Assembly (NCBI RefSeq): GCF_003946645.1 | Contig: NZ_RHOU01000005.1 | Coordinates: 1-64,000 of the forward strand | Direction: 5' to 3' | DNA from: Lapidilactobacillus wuchangensis | GTDB taxonomy: Bacteria; Bacillota; Bacilli; Lactobacillales; Lactobacillaceae | DNA length: 64,000 nucleotides | Shown here: piece after piece, positions 60,246 through 64,000 of the stretch | How positions within the stretch are numbered: position 1 is the first letter of the stretch | Layout of the letters: the number at the start of each line of letters is the position of its first letter | Translations under genes and position numbers: made by a program | The notes under the pieces: model-generated | Databases searched by the model: none | What the model saw: the letters and a program-made list of their open reading frames with translations, nothing else | Told to the model about the DNA's origin: nothing

Positions 60246-61643
60246 ATGACTACTAAAGCAAGACTTGGTAATCAGCATCCTACTCAATCGGTGATTTTAC
60301 CATTTACTAATTCTTTATATGAAACTGCAATTGAGACTTACGAGAAATCGGGTCGCAAAGCCCAGGAGTGGCAGGTTGAATTAACCAAAGATATTTTTGC
60401 GGTGAATGATGAAAATTTGTGGACGCACACAAAATTTGGTTACAGCTTGCCGCGGCGAAATGGGAAAAATGAAGTTGTGGCAATCCGTGAAATGCAAGGC
60501 TTACAAAATGGCGAACAAATGCTTCATACGGCACACCGAACGACTACTAGTCATTCGGCTTGGGAACGTCTACTGAGGTTACTTGATAAGGCAGGCATTT
60601 ATTATGAGTCGTTACGCGCAACTGGACGAGAAAAAATTGAAATACCTGATACTGGTGGTCGAGTTGAATTTCGAACGAGAACTTCAACTGGCGGTTTAGG
60701 TGAAGGTTTTGATTTATTGGTAATTGATGAAGCTCAGGAGTATACAGCTGATCAAGAATCATCGTTAAAATACGTTGTAACCGACTCAGATAATCCTCAA
60801 ACGATTTTTTGCGGGACACCGCCAACGCCTTTATCTTCTGGAACTGTTTTTGTAAACTTTCGGAATGAAGTGTTAAGCGGAAAATTGCAAAATGCGGGTT
60901 GGGCTGAATGGGGCGTTTCAAAGCAATCTGATGTGAGAGACCGTGCACTTTGGTATGAATGTAATCCTTCTTTAGGAACGGTTTTTACAGAACGTTCGAT
61001 TCAAGACGAAATCGGCTCTGATGTGATTGATTTTAATATCCAGCGGCTTGGTCTTTGGATTAAATACAATCAAAAGTCAGCAATTTCTGAAAATGAATGG
61101 GATGAATTGCAAGTGAAGTCATTACCAATATTAAGAGGACCGTTGTTTGTTGGTATCAAGTATGGCAATGACAATGCAAATGTGGCCATGAGCGTGGCCG
61201 TTAAAACTTTATCCGGAAGAATTTTTGTTGAGGTCATTGATTGTCAGTCGATTAGAAACGGTAATCAATGGATCATCAACTTTTTGAAGAAAGCTAACGT
61301 TGCTAAAGTTGTTGTTGATGGTGCCAGTGGCCAAAATATTTTATCAGGCGAAATGAAGGACTTTGGAATAAAAGAACCTTTATTACCGACTGTTAAAGAA
61401 GTGATTATGGCCAATTCGTTGTGGGAGCAAGGTATTTACGGAGAAAGTATTTGTCACGCTGATCAACCGTCGTTAAAAACCGTTGTTACTAATTGCGCCA
61501 AGCGAAATATTGGCAGTAACGGCGGTTTTGGGTATAAGTCGCAGTTTGATGATATGGATATTAGTTTAATGGATAGTGCGCTGTTAGCGCATTGGGCTTG
61601 TGTAACGCTCAAACCCAAGAAGAAACAACAAATCAGGTATTAA
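60246..61643 (+). CDS. terL: Terminase large subunit-like protein
   Basis: 465 aa. Walker-A-like PRRNGKNE (69-76), Walker B LLVIDEAQ (157-164), TIFCGTPP coupling motif, nuclease region (VVVDGASGQN, DISLMDSALLAHW). The usual first Asp of the nuclease (G-I-D-x-G) is Lys: GIKYG (303-307). Located after portal and MuF, unlike the common order. Confidence 0.85.
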   Translation: MTTKARLGNQHPTQSVILPFTNSLYETAIETYEKSGRKAQEWQVELTKDIFAVNDENLWTHTKFGYSLPRRNGKNEVVAIREMQGLQNGEQMLHTAHRTTTSHSAWERLLRLLDKAGIYYESLRATGREKIEIPDTGGRVEFRTRTSTGGLGEGFDLLVIDEAQEYTADQESSLKYVVTDSDNPQTIFCGTPPTPLSSGTVFVNFRNEVLSGKLQNAGWAEWGVSKQSDVRDRALWYECNPSLGTVFTERSIQDEIGSDVIDFNIQRLGLWIKYNQKSAISENEWDELQVKSLPILRGPLFVGIKYGNDNANVAMSVAVKTLSGRIFVEVIDCQSIRNGNQWIINFLKKANVAKVVVDGASGQNILSGEMKDFGIKEPLLPTVKEVIMANSLWEQGIYGESICHADQPSLKTVVTNCAKRNIGSNGGFGYKSQFDDMDISLMDSALLAHWACVTLKPKKKQQIRY

Positions 61644-61723
61644 ACGACTCTTTAATTGGAGTCGTTTTTTAATACCAAAATTACCGAGACAGCCGGGTAA
61701 GCTGGAGAAAGGATTGACAAATT

Positions 61724-62176
61724 ATGGCAGATTTTAAAGCAATTGAATCACAGGAAGAATTAGACAAGATTGTACAGGAGCGTTTAGCACGTCAAAAAGA
61801 AAGTCTTGAGAAGAAGTTTGGTGATTACGACAAAATTAAGGCTGAAAATGCGACATTACACCAATCTTTAGAGGAATCTAAGGTAAAGACTGCTGGCTTT
61901 GAGAAGAATATTGGCGAATTGAATAGTAAAGTTGCTGGCTTCGAAACGGCCAATTTACGAACCAAAGTTGCCTTGGAACACGGCCTACCTTACGATCTCG
62001 CCAGCCGTTTAGTCGGGGATGACGAAGAAAGTATTTCTGCTGACGCTGAACGTTTATCTGGTTTAATTGGGAAACAGCAACCGGTACCACCACTTAGAGA
62101 TTCAGAAGGTACTGGCGATGATAAAAATGGCGCCTACGAATCATTAATTCAAGGGCTTAAATCAGAAGGAGAGTAA
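61724..62176 (+). CDS. Capsid scaffolding protein
   Basis: 150 aa, coiled-coil (IVQERLARQKESLEKKF). Just before the capsid gene. Confidence 0.83.
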   Translation: MADFKAIESQEELDKIVQERLARQKESLEKKFGDYDKIKAENATLHQSLEESKVKTAGFEKNIGELNSKVAGFETANLRTKVALEHGLPYDLASRLVGDDEESISADAERLSGLIGKQQPVPPLRDSEGTGDDKNGAYESLIQGLKSEGE

Positions 62177-62181
62177 TAAAA

Positions 62182-63081
62182 ATGACAGTTCAAAGTAAAG
62201 CAAACTTATTTGATCCAACATTAGTTACAGATTTAATTAATAAAGTAAAAGGGAAGAGCTCATTAGCAATTCTTTCTCAGCAAGTACCAATTCCTTTTAA
62301 TGGCCAAAAAGAATTTACATTTACGATGGATTCCGACATTGATGTTGTCGCTGAAAATGGCAAGAAATCGCATGGTGGGATTAGCGTTGAACCAAAAACA
62401 ATTGTGCCAATCAAGGTAGAATATGGTGCGCGTATCAGTGATGAGTTTCTAATTGCAACGGATGAAGAAAAAATCGATATTATCAAAGGATTTAATGAAG
62501 GCTATGCGAAAAAGCTTGCCCGCGGTCTTGATATCATGGCTTTTCACGGCCTAAATCCACGTTCAGCTACTGCATCAACAGTAATTGGCGATAATCATTT
62601 CGATAGTAAAGTTGATCAGACGGTTGAATTTTCAAAGGATGATCCAGACGCTAACATTGAGGCAGCCGTTGCCATGATTCAAGCTAATAGCGAAACGGTC
62701 TCTGGCTTAGCAATGAACACGGCCTTTTCAGCTGCTTTAGCTGGGATGCGCACTGGTGGTACGACTAACATTCGCCTATTCCCAGAACTTGCTTGGGGTG
62801 CTAATCCTGGTAGTATTAATGGCTTGCCTGCCGATATCAATACAACCGTGGGTGTCGGTCAAAAAGATGAGGCAATTATCGGTGATTTCGTCAATAACTT
62901 TAAGTGGGGCTACGCTAAAGAGATTCCGATGGAAATCATCAAATATGGTGATCCGGACAACTCTGGCCAAGATTTACGCGGGTATAATCAGGTTTATTTA
63001 CGGTCAGAAACTTATCTTGGCTGGGGAATTATGGACCCTAAAGCATTTGCTCGTGTCATTCAACCCGCAGCTGAGGCCTAA
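62182..63081 (+). CDS. Major capsid protein
   Basis: 299 aa, HK97-fold type: KSSLAILSQQVPIPFNGQKE, YGARISDEFLIATDEEK, LDIMAFHGLNPR. Confidence 0.9.
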   Translation: MTVQSKANLFDPTLVTDLINKVKGKSSLAILSQQVPIPFNGQKEFTFTMDSDIDVVAENGKKSHGGISVEPKTIVPIKVEYGARISDEFLIATDEEKIDIIKGFNEGYAKKLARGLDIMAFHGLNPRSATASTVIGDNHFDSKVDQTVEFSKDDPDANIEAAVAMIQANSETVSGLAMNTAFSAALAGMRTGGTTNIRLFPELAWGANPGSINGLPADINTTVGVGQKDEAIIGDFVNNFKWGYAKEIPMEIIKYGDPDNSGQDLRGYNQVYLRSETYLGWGIMDPKAFARVIQPAAEA

Positions 63082-63083
63082 CT

Positions 63084-63410
63084 ATGGAATATCGTAATAA
63101 GCACACTGGCATCACTATCAATACGAATTGCAAAATTGCGGGAAATGATTGGGAGTTGGTCGATAAGCAAAATTCGGCTAATCAGCAGGTGACTGTGAAG
63201 CAAGAAAATGTTACTAAACCAGCTGATCAGCCAGATCAAACTGAAACCGATGAGATCCGTGATGAAGAACTGGATGCGGCTAATGCAGCTGGTATTGAGG
63301 ATGTAACAGTTAAAGAAATCAAGGCGGAACTTGATGCCCTTGGTGTTGAATATGACCCTAAGGCTAAAAAGCCGGCCCTATATGCTTTGATGATGAAACA
63401 CGGGAAGTGA
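63084..63410 (+). CDS. Head protein with HeH/SAP-like C-terminus
   Basis: 108 aa; TVKEIKAELDALGVEYDPKA near the end is a HeH-type helix-extension-helix. Confidence 0.72.
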   Translation: MEYRNKHTGITINTNCKIAGNDWELVDKQNSANQQVTVKQENVTKPADQPDQTETDEIRDEELDAANAAGIEDVTVKEIKAELDALGVEYDPKAKKPALYALMMKHGK

Positions 63411-63414
63411 TCTG

Positions 63415-63810
63415 ATGACAAGTTTTGCCACAACTGATGATGTAACCAAACTTTGGCGGTCTCTGACAGCTGATGAAATGGTTCGGGCCAAATCATTGCT
63501 TGAAGTGATCTCTGATTCATTGCGTGAAGAGGCCAAAAAAGTTGGTAAAGACATCGATACAATGGTTAAGGATAGCCCATCGTATGCTAATGTTGCCAAA
63601 TCCGTCACGGTTGATGTTGTGGCCCGAACTTTAATGACATCAACCGACCAGGAACCAATGACCCAGACGACTGAGAGCGCCCTGGGTTATTCTTTTTCTG
63701 GATCCTATTTGATTCCTGGTGGCGGCTTATTTATCAAAAATTCTGAGTTAGAGCGTCTAGGCTTACGTCGGCAAAGATATGGGGCGATTGATTTCTATGA
63801 CACGAATTAA
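63415..63810 (+). CDS. Head-tail connector (gp15/gp19-like)
   Basis: 131 aa. FATTDDVTKLWRSLTADEM and YSFSGSYLIPGGGLFI fit Gp19/Gp15-family. Confidence 0.8.
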   Translation: MTSFATTDDVTKLWRSLTADEMVRAKSLLEVISDSLREEAKKVGKDIDTMVKDSPSYANVAKSVTVDVVARTLMTSTDQEPMTQTTESALGYSFSGSYLIPGGGLFIKNSELERLGLRRQRYGAIDFYDTN

Positions 63811-64000
63811 AGGAATCACGGTTACGTTAGTCGACAAAGTGAAAACGGGAACTGATCCATTTGGCGCTTCCACATATGATGATGTAGAAGTTTCAATTGA
63901 TAATGTTCTTGTCAGCCCAACATCATCTGCTGATGTGACTAATCAATTGAGCCTCACAGGTCGTAAAGCAGTTTATGACTTGGCGATTCCAAAAGGCGAT
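63797..64000 (+). CDS. Head-tail joining protein, partial
   Basis: 68 codons before the window ends. TRIKGITVTLVDKVKTGTDP and DNVLVSPTSSADVTN resemble head closure proteins. Confidence 0.7.
   Translation, partial: MTRIKGITVTLVDKVKTGTDPFGASTYDDVEVSIDNVLVSPTSSADVTNQLSLTGRKAVYDLAIPKGD

Larger units (their letters stand above)
44990..64000. mobile_element. Prophage 2, tandem, partial in window
   Basis: Integrase, CI/ImmA, early, replication, packaging and head genes in order; tail, lysis and attR would lie beyond 64000. Confidence 0.92.

Overview
The window is a low-G+C Firmicutes chromosome, most likely a member of the Lactobacillaceae. The evidence is strong AGGAGG-type ribosome binding sites, a comG competence operon followed by a YtxK-type methylase and acetate kinase, a one-piece tmRNA, and siphoviral prophages of lactobacillus type. 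I could not run a search, so the species is not assigned.

Positions 1-11430 are host core. A gene-free left end carries three inverted-repeat elements. Then come a DUF4097 protein (-), a VanZ-like protein, a YebC-family regulator, comGA to a ComGG-like pilin, a YtxK-like methylase, ackA, a membrane protein, a HAD phosphatase, a 36-aa ORF and ssrA (tmRNA).

Positions 11416-45005 are a complete prophage (prophage 1) in the 3' end of ssrA, bounded by a 16-bp core repeat. Order: integrase (-); a cytosine-5 methylase with a MORC/MutL-like GHKL ATPase (-); a LexA-type self-cleaving CI repressor (-) facing a Cro-like gene across an operator region; three cassettes in which a short lytic-strand gene converges with a lysogeny-strand gene; an excisionase-like gene; an HUH (rolling-circle) Rep; SSB; a RinA-like regulator; an antisense HicAB pair; HNH and terminases; head and tail genes including a GH25-tipped Tal; holin; and an exported GH25-LysM endolysin.

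Positions 44990-64000 are a second prophage (prophage 2) in tandem, sharing the junction core and cut off by the window end. It has a different integrase, a CI/ImmA switch, a TIR/deoxyribosyltransferase-like gene on the lysogeny strand, a YjzC-like protein, an antirepressor, YqaJ/RecT recombination, a DnaD-like initiator containing four 11-bp iterons, a DnaC-like loader, a late regulator, HNH, portal, a MuF head protein with a toxin-like C-terminus and a putative immunity gene, then (in unusual order) a TerL-like gene, scaffold, capsid and connectors.

The strongest candidates for undescribed biology are: (i) the promoter-sharing convergent cassettes on the lysogeny strand of both prophages, including the TIR-like gene; (ii) the methylase/GHKL ATPase cargo pair; (iii) the MuF toxin/immunity pair; (iv) short divergent RNAs beside both integrases and the GHKL gene; and (v) terminase-region genes whose Shine-Dalgarno sequences point at ATT or ATA codons.
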